In this document: in pieces, positions 50,743 through 58,695 of the stretch
Numbering within the stretch: position 1 is the first letter of the stretch
Layout: each line of letters opens with the position of its first letter
NCBI GenBank assembly: GCA_965279125.1
Contig: CBDIHL010000038.1
Span: forward strand, 139,447-203,446
Length of the DNA: 64,000 nt
Direction of reading: 5' to 3'
Origin: Dinoroseobacter sp965279125
GTDB taxonomy: Bacteria; Pseudomonadota; Alphaproteobacteria; Rhodobacterales; Rhodobacteraceae
Notes under the pieces: model-generated
Seen by the model: only the letters and a program-made list of their open reading frames with translations
What the model was told of the DNA's origin: nothing
Database searches by the model: none
Made by a program: the position numbers and the translations under genes

Positions 50743-52953
50743 TTAGCCGATGATCGCGTTCAGTGTCGCGCTGGGGCGCATGACCTTTGCCAGCTTCTCT
50801 GGATCGGCTTTGTAGTAGCCGCCGATATCTGCTGGCGCGCCGCGCACGGATGCCAATTCAGACGTAATCGCAGCTTCTCCATCGGCCAAGGCTTTGGCGA
50901 CGCTTCTAAATTTCGCAGCCAACTCTGCGTCATTAGATTGTGCGGCCAAGGCTTCAGCCCAATAGCGTGCAAACCAATAGTGGCTGTCGCGATTGTCCGG
51001 TTGGCCCACTTTACGCCCTGGACTGCGATCATGATCAAGGATTCCTTGGGTTGCCGCGTCGACCGCTTTGCCAAGCACAGCAGCCTTCGCGTTGCCCGCA
51101 ACGCCCGAAAGATATGTAAAACTTTCGCCCAAAGCGCAGAATTCGCCAAGGCTGTCCCAACGCAGATGGTTCTCTTCGACGAGCTGTTGCACGTGTTTCG
51201 GGGCAGAGCCGCCAGCGCCGGTTTCAAACAGCCCACCGCCTTGCATCAATTTCACGATTGAGAGCATTTTCGCCGAAGTGCCGAGTTCCAGAATAGGGAA
51301 CAAATCGGTCAGGTAGTCGCGCAAGACGTTGCCCGTAACTGCAATACTGTCCTCGCCCTTACGGATTGTCTCAAGCGAGAGGCGCGTTGCTTCCCGTGGG
51401 GCCAAGATTTGGAATTTGTCAGCAACTCCAGCGGCTTCCAAGATGGTCTTCACCTTTGAGATTAACTGTGCATCATGGGCACGTTTCACATCCAGCCAGA
51501 AGATGGCTTGAAACCCGGTTGCCGCTTGACGATCAATCGCCAGCTGCACCCAGTCTTCAATCGGCGCTTTTTTGGCGGTGGACGAGCGCCAGATATCGCC
51601 AGCCTCAACCATATGCGTATGCAACACATCGCCGTTTGCGGCGACCATTCGAACTGTTCCGTCAGTTGGAATCTCGAAGGTGGTGGGGTGCGATCCGTAT
51701 TCTTCTGCCTTTTGCGCCATCAGCCCGACATTCTGGACGGTTCCCGAGGTCGTCACATCTAAGGCCCCGGTTTGTTTGAAGTATTCGATGGTTTCATCAT
51801 AGACCGGGGCATAGCAGCGGTCTGGAATAACGCATTTTGTGTCAGCCTCTTGCCCATCTGGCCCCCACCCTTTGCCACCCGCGCGGATCACAGCGGGCAT
51901 GGAAGCATCGATGATGACATCAGACGAGACGTGCAGATTGGTGATGCCTTTGTCGGAATTGACCATATACATGGACGGTCCGGATTTCAGCGCCGCTGCT
52001 AAGCCCGCTTCAAGGACCGAATTGCCCGCGATGCGCGCTTCGAGATCGCCGATGCCGGAATTAGGGTTCACCCCCAACGCATCCAGCTCGGCCCCATGCT
52101 TAGCAAAGAAGTCTTCAAGGTAGACGGAGACGGCATGACCGAAAATGATTGGGTCAGAGACCTTCATCATCGTCGCTTTCATATGCAGCGAAAACAGAAC
52201 ACCTTGTTCAGTATTCGCAACCTGATCTTTTAGAAATGATCTCAAAGCTTTGGCAGACATGAAAGTCGCATCCACCACAGTGCCGGCGTCAAGCGGCACA
52301 CCGCTTTTCAGGACGGTTTCTGTCCCATCCGAGGCAGTCAACACGATCTGCGCTGACCCCGCTTGGGCCTGTGTTACCGTGGTCGAGGTTTCGTTGGCGT
52401 AAAAGTCATTCTCCGTCATCGAGGCGACATGGGTTTTGCTGTCGGCAGCCCATTTCCCCATCCGATGCGGGTTTGCTTTGGCGTAGTTCTTAACCGCCTT
52501 GGCCGCACGACGGTCCGAATTGCCTTCGCGCAAAACAGGGTTAACGGCAGAGCCCTTGATAGCGTCGTACCGGGCGCGGATATCGCGCTCGGCATCTGTC
52601 GCGGGGTCTTCAGGGTAGTCCGGGATTGCAAAGCCTTTGTCCTGCAACTCGGTAATTGCCGCGACCAGTTGCGGAACCGAGGCTGAGATGTTTGGCAGCT
52701 TGATCACATTCGCCTCGGCAGTTTTCACCAACTGCCCAAGTTCAGCGAGATGGTCGGGCTGGATTTGATCGGCAGCCAAAACGTCCGGGAAGGTCGCAAG
52801 TATCCGGCCCGCAAGGGAAATATCGCGCGTATCGACGGAAATTTCCGCCGCTTTCGCGAAAAACTGGATGATTGGAAGCAGCGAAGCGCTGGCAAGCTCA
52901 GGGGCTTCGTCAACGGTTGTATATATAATGTCGGGGGTATTGGGGTGCGCCAT
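50743..52953 (-). CDS. NADP-dependent isocitrate dehydrogenase, monomeric type
   Basis: The product has 736 residues, the size of monomeric IDH proteins (Azotobacter, Corynebacterium, Colwellia type II). Features are IIYTTVDEAPELASASLLPI at the N-terminus, VLREGNSDRRAAKAVKNYAK (substrate binding), GTVQNVGLMAQKAEEYGSHP, and DHDRSPGRKVGQPDNRDSHY near the C-terminus. It catalyses the same reaction as the neighbouring icd with an unrelated quaternary structure. The ATG at 52953 has AAAGGG upstream; an in-frame ATG at 52971 lacks a ribosome site. It is the first gene of the leftward idh-icd-yitT group. Confidence 0.94.
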   Translation of the reverse strand: MAHPNTPDIIYTTVDEAPELASASLLPIIQFFAKAAEISVDTRDISLAGRILATFPDVLAADQIQPDHLAELGQLVKTAEANVIKLPNISASVPQLVAAITELQDKGFAIPDYPEDPATDAERDIRARYDAIKGSAVNPVLREGNSDRRAAKAVKNYAKANPHRMGKWAADSKTHVASMTENDFYANETSTTVTQAQAGSAQIVLTASDGTETVLKSGVPLDAGTVVDATFMSAKALRSFLKDQVANTEQGVLFSLHMKATMMKVSDPIIFGHAVSVYLEDFFAKHGAELDALGVNPNSGIGDLEARIAGNSVLEAGLAAALKSGPSMYMVNSDKGITNLHVSSDVIIDASMPAVIRAGGKGWGPDGQEADTKCVIPDRCYAPVYDETIEYFKQTGALDVTTSGTVQNVGLMAQKAEEYGSHPTTFEIPTDGTVRMVAANGDVLHTHMVEAGDIWRSSTAKKAPIEDWVQLAIDRQAATGFQAIFWLDVKRAHDAQLISKVKTILEAAGVADKFQILAPREATRLSLETIRKGEDSIAVTGNVLRDYLTDLFPILELGTSAKMLSIVKLMQGGGLFETGAGGSAPKHVQQLVEENHLRWDSLGEFCALGESFTYLSGVAGNAKAAVLGKAVDAATQGILDHDRSPGRKVGQPDNRDSHYWFARYWAEALAAQSNDAELAAKFRSVAKALADGEAAITSELASVRGAPADIGGYYKADPEKLAKVMRPSATLNAIIG

Positions 52954-53073
52954 GAGGTTGCCCTTTCGCATCTAGCGGTCTCTCTTTGCCGCTGCTTTAG
53001 CCGATTGATGCCGAGCAGGGAAGTCCCGTATGCCATTGTATACAGATATGCCGCAGGTCTGAGGGTAGCCCGT

Positions 53074-53104
53074 CAAACAAAAAGGGCGGCCCGTAAGACC
53101 GCCC
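53074..53104 (-). terminator. Rho-independent terminator after the hydrolase/small-protein operon
   Basis: On the minus strand GGGCGG and CCGCCC arms (53084-53089 and 53099-53104) form the stem and TTTTTGTTTG follows. It is 28 nt past the stop of the gene ending at 53132, separating it from the isocitrate dehydrogenase genes. Confidence 0.78.
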
Positions 53105-53131
53105 ATTCTGCTTTGCTCCGAAATCAAATCG

Positions 53132-53347
53132 CTATCCTGAAACCTCGGCCCGGCGTGCATCAATCAACGCTCGGGCACGTTTTTCAGCGCGTCGCACACG
53201 GATCGCCGTCAGGTAGGCTTCTTCCAAAGTCTGAGACGACGCTCCAATCGCGGCACCTATGTCGTCCACAAGTTTATCATCCTCATCGCGCTGTAGCTCA
53301 AGCGCGTCGCGCGCCAATCCGTCGGCAAGATCTTCAAGCAAGCGCAT
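53132..53347 (-). CDS. Small helical conserved hypothetical protein
   Basis: The product has 71 residues, charged and almost wholly helical (LEDLADGLARDALELQRDED, then EKRARALIDARRAEVSG). I do not recognise the family. GAGGT lies nine bases before the ATG, it begins 5 nt after the hydrolase stop and a terminator follows, which supports it as a real second gene of that operon. No cysteines, membrane segment or signal peptide are visible. Confidence 0.65.
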   Translation of the reverse strand: MRLLEDLADGLARDALELQRDEDDKLVDDIGAAIGASSQTLEEAYLTAIRVRRAEKRARALIDARRAEVSG

Positions 53348-53352
53348 CGGGT

Positions 53353-54006
53353 CTACCTCGTCGTCTCTGTCAAACGGCGGCGGACGTAAGTGTCCACATT
53401 CTCAAGCATTGGATCCATATGTGGATCTTCAAAAAAGTGGCCTGCGCCTTCCATTTCGGTATGGGTGATCGTGATGCCTTTTTGCTCATGCAACTTGTTG
53501 ACCAAACTGACCGTATCAGCGGGCGGTGCAACCCGATCCGCCAATCCGTTAATGATTAACCCAGACGACGGGCAAGGGGCCAAGAACGAAAAATCATACA
53601 TGTTCGCGGGTGGCGAGACGCTAATGAAACCGGTAATTTCCGGACGACGCATCAGCAGCTGCATTCCGATCCAAGCGCCGAAGCTGAAACCGGCTACCCA
53701 ACAATGCTTGGAGTTTGGGTTCATAGACTGCAAGTAATCGAGCGCAGAGGCTGCGTCGCTTAGCTCGCCAATCCCTTGATCGTATTCGCCCTGACTGCGG
53801 CCCACCCCCCGGAAGTTGAACCGTAAAACGGTGAAGCCCATGTTATAAAATGCATAATGCAGATTATAAACCAGCCGATTGTTCATAGTACCGCCAAACT
53901 GCGGATGCGGATGTAACACAATCGCAATCGGTGCGTCCCGTTGGGGCTGCGGATGGTATCGGCCTTCCAGACGGCCTTCAGGTCCCGGAAAAATGACTTC
54001 GGGCAT
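53353..54006 (-). CDS. Alpha/beta hydrolase (CocE/NonD-like small serine hydrolase)
   Basis: The product has 217 residues. An HPHPQFGGTMNNR oxyanion-type loop near residue 32 is followed by LRFNFRGVGRSQGEYDQGIG and the nucleophile elbow GFSFG with Ser108. The acid Asp is likely in NGLADRVAPP and the His in MEGAGHFFED. This pattern is common to short alphaproteobacterial hydrolases of unknown substrate. The ATG at 54006 (AAGGAGA upstream) is preferred to 54096, which would push the protein into the divergent iscR promoter. It runs opposite to the SUF operon. Confidence 0.82.
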   Translation of the reverse strand: MPEVIFPGPEGRLEGRYHPQPQRDAPIAIVLHPHPQFGGTMNNRLVYNLHYAFYNMGFTVLRFNFRGVGRSQGEYDQGIGELSDAASALDYLQSMNPNSKHCWVAGFSFGAWIGMQLLMRRPEITGFISVSPPANMYDFSFLAPCPSSGLIINGLADRVAPPADTVSLVNKLHEQKGITITHTEMEGAGHFFEDPHMDPMLENVDTYVRRRLTETTR

Positions 54007-54063
54007 AATACGCCGGTCTCCTTGGATCGGGCGGCACCGCTTGACGGGGGTGGTGCGCAAATC

Positions 54064-54076
54064 TAGAACAATTCTA
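54064..54076. promoter_or_regulatory. ICE-like palindrome (candidate Irr site) upstream of iscR
   Basis: TAGAACAATTCTA has perfect TAGAA/TTCTA arms with a 3-nt centre, extended on the right to TTCTAAG. It resembles the iron control element bound by Irr in alphaproteobacteria. It lies 86 nt before the iscR ATG and 57 nt before the divergent hydrolase start. Confidence 0.55.
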
Positions 54077-54162
54077 AGGGCATGAACCACGCCCATCTGT
54101 CGACCTAAGCAGCCAAGCCCCGCGCGTCAACGGCGTCTGCGGCCTCAGCCCCGGGATTAACC

Positions 54163-54624
54163 ATGAAACTGAGCACAAAGGGCCGGTATGCGGTCGTGGC
54201 ACTTGCCGATTTGGCAACGGTTCGGGAAGATCGCTTGGTAACTTTAGCGGAGATATCCGAGCGGCAGGACATTTCGCTGACCTATCTCGAGCAACTCTTC
54301 GTCAAACTGCGCCGATCAGACTTGGTCACAAGCGTGCGTGGACCAGGGGGCGGCTACAAACTGGCGCGCTCAGCTGATGCGATTCGGATTTCCGAAATCC
54401 TGGAAGCGGTCGATGAAACTGTCTCCGCCATGCACACGGGGGCAGGGGCCTCGGGCGGCTCATCAGGCACCAAAGCGCAATCCATGACCAACCGATTGTG
54501 GGAAAGCCTCTCTGCGCATGTCTATGTGTTTTTGCACCAAACCCGGCTCAGCGATGTTGTATCAAATGGCTTAACGCCATGCCCGGCGGTTCCGACTTTG
54601 TTTACTGTGGTCGATGAAGCTTAA
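54163..54624 (+). CDS. iscR: Rrf2 family regulator IscR, lacking the usual three cluster cysteines
   Basis: The product has 153 residues. The Rrf2 winged helix is intact: MKLSTKGRYAVVALADLATV, ISERQDISLTYLEQLFVKLR, and wing VRGPGGGYKLARSADAIRIS. The segment where E. coli IscR has Cys92, Cys98 and Cys104 reads AMHTGAGASGGSSGTKAQS and holds no cysteine. The only cysteine is Cys140, near the C-terminus; His91 is present. It heads the SUF operon, 3 nt before iscS, and should control it in response to iron or cluster status. An atypical low-cysteine IscR is known from Rhodobacter sphaeroides, so this may be a lineage feature. Confidence 0.9.
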   Translation: MKLSTKGRYAVVALADLATVREDRLVTLAEISERQDISLTYLEQLFVKLRRSDLVTSVRGPGGGYKLARSADAIRISEILEAVDETVSAMHTGAGASGGSSGTKAQSMTNRLWESLSAHVYVFLHQTRLSDVVSNGLTPCPAVPTLFTVVDEA

Positions 54625-54627
54625 CCA

Positions 54628-55674
54628 ATGGCGCGACGCGTTTACCTAGATCACAACGCAACAATGCCGCTTCGCCCCGAAGCACAGGCGGCGATGATTG
54701 ATGCAATGGACGTTGTTGGAAACCCATCATCGGTGCACAGCGAAGGCCGCGCTGCGAAAGCCCTATTGGAGCGTAGCCGCGCAACCGTAGCGGAACTGCT
54801 AGGCGCTCAAGCGGCGGATATCGTATTCACCTCCGGCGCGACTGAAGCCGCTGATCTTGCATTGACCGGACGCGAGCTGGTCGGCGCGGCGATTGAACAT
54901 GATGCAGTTGCGGCTTGTGTCGATACATCGTTGCCCGTGGAACCAAGCGGTGCTGTCACTGTGAGCGATCCCGAAACATCAACTTTGCAACTGGCCAATT
55001 CCGAAACCGGAGTGATTCAAGCGCTGACAGCGGGCCTTGCCGTCGTCGACTTCACCCAAGCCGTCGGAAAGATTCCCGTCGCCTTCGATTGGACTGGCGC
55101 GCAACTAGGGCTGATCTCAGCCCATAAATTTGGAGGGCCCAAAGGTGTAGGGGCAGTTTTACTGCGCCGAGGGTTGGACTTACCTGCACGGATCAAGGGC
55201 GGTGGGCAAGAGATGGGGCGACGTTCAGGAACCGAAAACATCATTGGGATCGCGGGGTTGGCGGCCGCGCTTAAAGCGGCAAATGAAGAACTGAACGCCG
55301 GAATTTGGGATGAAGTTGCCAAACTTAGAAATATTCTAGAAATAGGTCTTCACTCTGCGGCAAATAAGACTATTTTTGTCGGGAAAGGTGTTGATCGCCT
55401 GCCGAACACAAGTTGCATTCTTACGCCCGGCTGGAAGGGCGAGACGCAAGTGATGCAAATGGACCTCGCTGGATTTGCCATATCGGCAGGCTCGGCATGT
55501 TCGTCAGGCAAGGTACGAGCGAGCCGGGTTTTGCAGGCGATGGGGTTTGACGACATCGCAGCAAGTTCGGCCATTCGGGTCTCGATTGGACCGAAGACGA
55601 CGAAAGACGAGGTCGACCGCTTCGGTGAAGCTTGGTTGGCACAACACAAGAAATTTCGCGCGCGGACAGCCTGA
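54628..55674 (+). CDS. Cysteine desulfurase, group I (IscS/NifS-like, short form)
   Basis: The product has 348 residues, shorter than IscS (about 400). It has RRVYLDHNATMPLRPEAQAA, ATEAADLALTGREL, His91 stacking over the cofactor, Lys167 in GLISAHKFGGPKG binding PLP, GRRSGTENIIGIAGLAAAL, and the catalytic loop AISAGSACSSGKV with Cys291. The insertion missing compared with IscS lies between about residues 80 and 125. It takes sulfur from cysteine for cluster assembly. It is coupled to iscR and is the first of two desulfurases in this operon. The ISCU scaffold usually paired with IscS is absent here. Confidence 0.88.
   Translation: MARRVYLDHNATMPLRPEAQAAMIDAMDVVGNPSSVHSEGRAAKALLERSRATVAELLGAQAADIVFTSGATEAADLALTGRELVGAAIEHDAVAACVDTSLPVEPSGAVTVSDPETSTLQLANSETGVIQALTAGLAVVDFTQAVGKIPVAFDWTGAQLGLISAHKFGGPKGVGAVLLRRGLDLPARIKGGGQEMGRRSGTENIIGIAGLAAALKAANEELNAGIWDEVAKLRNILEIGLHSAANKTIFVGKGVDRLPNTSCILTPGWKGETQVMQMDLAGFAISAGSACSSGKVRASRVLQAMGFDDIAASSAIRVSIGPKTTKDEVDRFGEAWLAQHKKFRARTA
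55326..55338. promoter_or_regulatory. Second ICE-like palindrome, inside the iscS-like gene
   Basis: TAGAAATATTCTA has the same TAGAA-N3-TTCTA form as the site upstream of iscR and extends to TTAGAA/TTCTAG. It lies within codons for KLRNILEIG, 407 nt before sufB. It may be chance, or an internal control point. Confidence 0.3.
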
Positions 55675-55744
55675 GCAGGCGCACCCCGCTGTGATGCACA
55701 CAAAAGCCCGGCATAGCGGGACAAAGACAGACAGGAGCCACCAT

Positions 55745-57265
55745 ATGACCGCGCTCGATACAGAAATCCGCGAAGGCGTTGACCGCGAAACCGTTGAGGC
55801 GGTTGAAGCGATCGGTGGCAAATACAAATACGGTTGGGAAACCGAGATCGAAATGGACTACGCCCCCAAAGGCGTTAACCGTGACATCGTTAAGCTTATC
55901 TCCGAAAAGAACGGCGAGCCGCAATGGATGACCGACTGGCGCCTTGAAGCGTACGCGCGTTGGGAAAAAATGGACGAGCCGGATTGGGCGATGGTGGACT
56001 ATCCACCCATCGACTATCAGGACCAGTATTACTATGCCTCGCCCAAAAGCATGGCCGAAAAGCCAAAATCGCTTGATGATGTCGATCCTAAGCTTTTGGA
56101 AACTTACAAGAAACTCGGCATCCCACTGAAGGAACAGATGATCCTTGCCGGCGTTGAAGGGGCGGAAGCGTATGATCCGAACCAGCGCAAGGTCGCGGTT
56201 GATGCGGTTTTTGACAGTGTTTCTGTCGGCACAACGTTTCAGGCTGAGCTAAAGAAGGCGGGAGTTATATTCTGTTCTATCTCCGAGGCGGTCCGCGACC
56301 ATCCGGAACTGGTCAAGAAGTATCTCGGCTCTGTCGTGCCGCAGTCCGACAATTACTTTGCAACGCTGAATTCTGCGGTCTTCTCGGACGGCTCCTTCGT
56401 GTACATTCCCCCAGGTGTGCGCTGTCCCATGGAGCTGTCGACCTATTTCCGCATCAATGCCGAAAATACTGGCCAGTTCGAGCGTACGTTGATCATCGCG
56501 GATAAAGGTAGCTATGTCAGCTACTTGGAAGGCTGCACAGCCCCTATGCGTGACACACACCAGCTTCATGCTGCTGTCGTAGAGCTGGTTTTGCTGGAAG
56601 ATGCCGAGATTAAATACTCCACCGTTCAGAACTGGTACCCCGGCGATGAAGAGGGCAAGGGCGGTATCTATAATTTCGTGACCAAACGCGCTGATTGCCG
56701 GGGCGATAGATCCAAAGTGATGTGGACCCAAGTCGAGACAGGTTCTGCGATCACTTGGAAGTATCCATCGTGCATTCTACGCGGGGATGGCAGCCAAGGT
56801 GAGTTTTACTCCATCGCCATCGCCAACAACATGCAGCAAGCCGATACCGGCACAAAGATGATCCATTTGGGTAAAGACACCAAATCACGCATCGTCTCAA
56901 AAGGTATCTCCGCCGGCAAGGCGCAAAATACCTATCGCGGTCTCGTCTCGATGCATCCAAAGGCCGCGAATAGCCGGAATTATACCCAGTGCGACAGCCT
57001 CCTGATCGGTGGCGATTGTGGCGCACATACGGTGCCTTATATCGAGGTGAAGAACAATTCCAGCCGCGTTGAGCATGAAGCAACGACCTCCAAAGTCGAT
57101 GATGATCAGTTGTTCTATTGCCGCTCACGCGGAATGGATGAAGAAGAAGCTGTCGCACTTGTGGTCAATGGGTTTTGCAAAGAGGTGCTTCAAGCCCTTC
57201 CAATGGAGTTCGCAATGGAGGCGCAGCAGCTTGTTGCGATTTCTCTGGAAGGATCGGTCGGCTAG
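55745..57265 (+). CDS. sufB: Fe-S cluster assembly scaffold protein SufB
   Basis: The product has 506 residues. It shows IGGKYKYGWETEIEMDYAPK, VGTTFQAELKKAGVIFCSIS, VYIPPGVRCPMELSTYFRIN, the core beta-helix (YVSYLEGCTAPMRDTHQLHA), and the C-terminal YCRSRGMDEEEAVALVVNGF. These are the SufB hallmarks within the SufBC2D complex, which builds clusters with SufC ATPase energy. The ATG at 55745 has AGGAG upstream and begins at the family boundary; open frame extends upstream to 55475 but overlaps iscS. It is separated from iscS by 70 nt. Confidence 0.95.
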   Translation: MTALDTEIREGVDRETVEAVEAIGGKYKYGWETEIEMDYAPKGVNRDIVKLISEKNGEPQWMTDWRLEAYARWEKMDEPDWAMVDYPPIDYQDQYYYASPKSMAEKPKSLDDVDPKLLETYKKLGIPLKEQMILAGVEGAEAYDPNQRKVAVDAVFDSVSVGTTFQAELKKAGVIFCSISEAVRDHPELVKKYLGSVVPQSDNYFATLNSAVFSDGSFVYIPPGVRCPMELSTYFRINAENTGQFERTLIIADKGSYVSYLEGCTAPMRDTHQLHAAVVELVLLEDAEIKYSTVQNWYPGDEEGKGGIYNFVTKRADCRGDRSKVMWTQVETGSAITWKYPSCILRGDGSQGEFYSIAIANNMQQADTGTKMIHLGKDTKSRIVSKGISAGKAQNTYRGLVSMHPKAANSRNYTQCDSLLIGGDCGAHTVPYIEVKNNSSRVEHEATTSKVDDDQLFYCRSRGMDEEEAVALVVNGFCKEVLQALPMEFAMEAQQLVAISLEGSVG

Positions 57266-57411
57266 CGACCCTTTCACCACAAGACAAAACGAATAGTAAA
57301 CACCGCGTTCAGAATTCAAAAATGAGAATCTGTTCGATTTGGGGGTCAGCCCCGGACCTGAAAACCGAACACCATGCCGATTGTTGGCACATTGCAGAAA
57401 GGAAGCGACCC

Positions 57412-57621
57412 ATGACCCTAGTTCGCCTTGGATATTTTTCGGCAATAACAGTTGTTGGGCTGATTGCCGCCTTTGCGCCGCAGCTCATGTTCATCGAAGC
57501 GGAAAACTTCGCGCCGTTGAAGCTGTTCGTAGCACTCGGTGGATTTATCGCGATGTTTTGGCTGCTTCATGAAGCAGATGCCAAGGGTCGCCGCGACAGA
57601 AAGGCATCGCGCGCACAATGA
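57412..57621 (+). CDS. Small two-helix membrane protein in the SUF operon
   Basis: The product has 69 residues with two hydrophobic helices (VRLGYFSAITVVGLIAAFAP and FVALGGFIAMFWLLH) and a basic C-terminal tail (KGRRDRKASRAQ). I do not recognise a named family. GGAAG lies ahead of the ATG, which also marks where the hydrophobic part begins. The gene starts 146 nt after sufB and its stop overlaps the next start by 4 nt, so it is an operon member. Role in cluster assembly is unproven. Confidence 0.65.
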   Translation: MTLVRLGYFSAITVVGLIAAFAPQLMFIEAENFAPLKLFVALGGFIAMFWLLHEADAKGRRDRKASRAQ

Positions 57622-57929
57622 TCGTAACCACGACAAACACGGTCGAGGGATATCAAGTCGCCTCCTATCACGGCATCGTGGTAGGCGAAGCGATCTTGGG
57701 TGCGAACGTCTTTCGAGACCTGTTTGCCGGGATCACAGATATTATTGGCGGCAGATCCGGTGCGTATGAAGCATCGCTCGGCGAAGCCCGGGAAACCGCA
57801 CTGCGCGAGTTGGAAGAGCGTGCCCAGGCGGTAGGCGCAAACGCCGTGATCGGCGTCGATCTGGATTATGAAGTTATTAACAACATGCTGATGGTGTCGG
57901 CCTCGGGCACCGCTGTCACCCTCGGTTAA
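57618..57929 (+). CDS. YbjQ / UPF0145 (heavy-metal-binding-like) protein
   Basis: The product has 103 residues with the YbjQ pattern: MIVTTTNTVEGYQVASYHGI, VVGEAILGANVFRDLFAGIT, GRSGAYEASLGEARETALRE, ANAVIGVDLDYEVI. YbjQ proteins form pentamers of unknown role. The family is complete in length. It overlaps the 69-residue membrane protein gene by 4 nt and precedes sufC by 9 nt, which places it firmly in the SUF operon. Confidence 0.87.
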   Translation: MIVTTTNTVEGYQVASYHGIVVGEAILGANVFRDLFAGITDIIGGRSGAYEASLGEARETALRELEERAQAVGANAVIGVDLDYEVINNMLMVSASGTAVTLG

Positions 57930-57938
57930 GGAAAAGAA

Positions 57939-58694
57939 ATGCTTGAAATCAAAGACCTGCACGTCAAACTTGAAGAAGAAGACAAACAAATCCTCAAGGG
58001 CGTGGACCTGGAAATCACACCCGGCACGGTCCATGCGATTATGGGACCAAATGGATCGGGTAAATCGACGTTGTCTTACGTTCTTTCTGGCCGGGATGGG
58101 TATGAGGTTACCGGTGGTTCGGCGGCGCTGGAAGGGCAAGACTTATTAGACATGGACCCGGAAGAACGTGCCGCAGCAGGCCTTTTTTTGGCGTTTCAGT
58201 ATCCGGTTGAAATTCCCGGCGTCGGCAACATGACGTTTCTTCGCACGGCTGTGAACGCGCAACGCAAAGCGCGCGGTGAAGAGGAACTGTCAGCGGCTGA
58301 GTTTCTCAAGGTCGTTCGCGCCGAGGCGAAGTCCCTGAAAATCGATGCGGATATGCTTAAGCGTCCTGTCAATGTCGGCTTCTCCGGAGGTGAGAAAAAG
58401 CGCAACGAAATCCTACAGATGGCGATGCTTCAACCAAAGATGTGCATTCTCGACGAGACGGATTCAGGTCTTGACGTTGATGCGATGAAGCTTGTCAGCG
58501 AAGGGGTGAACGCCCTGCGTAGCGAAGGTAGATCCTTCCTTGTTATTACGCATTATCAAAGACTTCTGGACCATATTAAACCCGATGTCGTCCACATCAT
58601 GGCCAATGGTCGTATCATTAAATCTGGCGGACCAGAGCTTGCGCTTGAGGTGGAAAACAATGGATATGCCGACCTCTTGGCGGAGGTAGCCTGA
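57939..58694 (+). CDS. sufC: Fe-S cluster assembly ATPase SufC
   Basis: The product has 251 residues. Walker A is MGPNGSGKSTLSYVLSG, followed by the Q-loop in FLAFQYPVEIPGVGNMTFLR, signature FSGGEKKRNEILQMAML, and Walker B LDETDSGLDVDAMKLVSEGV, with the H-loop in VITHYQRLLDHIKPD. It is the ATPase of the SufBC2D complex. AAGGAA lies 6-9 bases before the ATG, and sufD starts 1 nt after the stop. Confidence 0.96.
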   Translation: MLEIKDLHVKLEEEDKQILKGVDLEITPGTVHAIMGPNGSGKSTLSYVLSGRDGYEVTGGSAALEGQDLLDMDPEERAAAGLFLAFQYPVEIPGVGNMTFLRTAVNAQRKARGEEELSAAEFLKVVRAEAKSLKIDADMLKRPVNVGFSGGEKKRNEILQMAMLQPKMCILDETDSGLDVDAMKLVSEGVNALRSEGRSFLVITHYQRLLDHIKPDVVHIMANGRIIKSGGPELALEVENNGYADLLAEVA

Positions 58695-58695
58695 T

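Noticed and set aside
57175..57411. Upstream extension of the 69-residue SUF membrane protein
   Set aside because: The frame is open but overlaps sufB and lacks a ribosome site; the ATG at 57412 with GGAAG upstream fits better.
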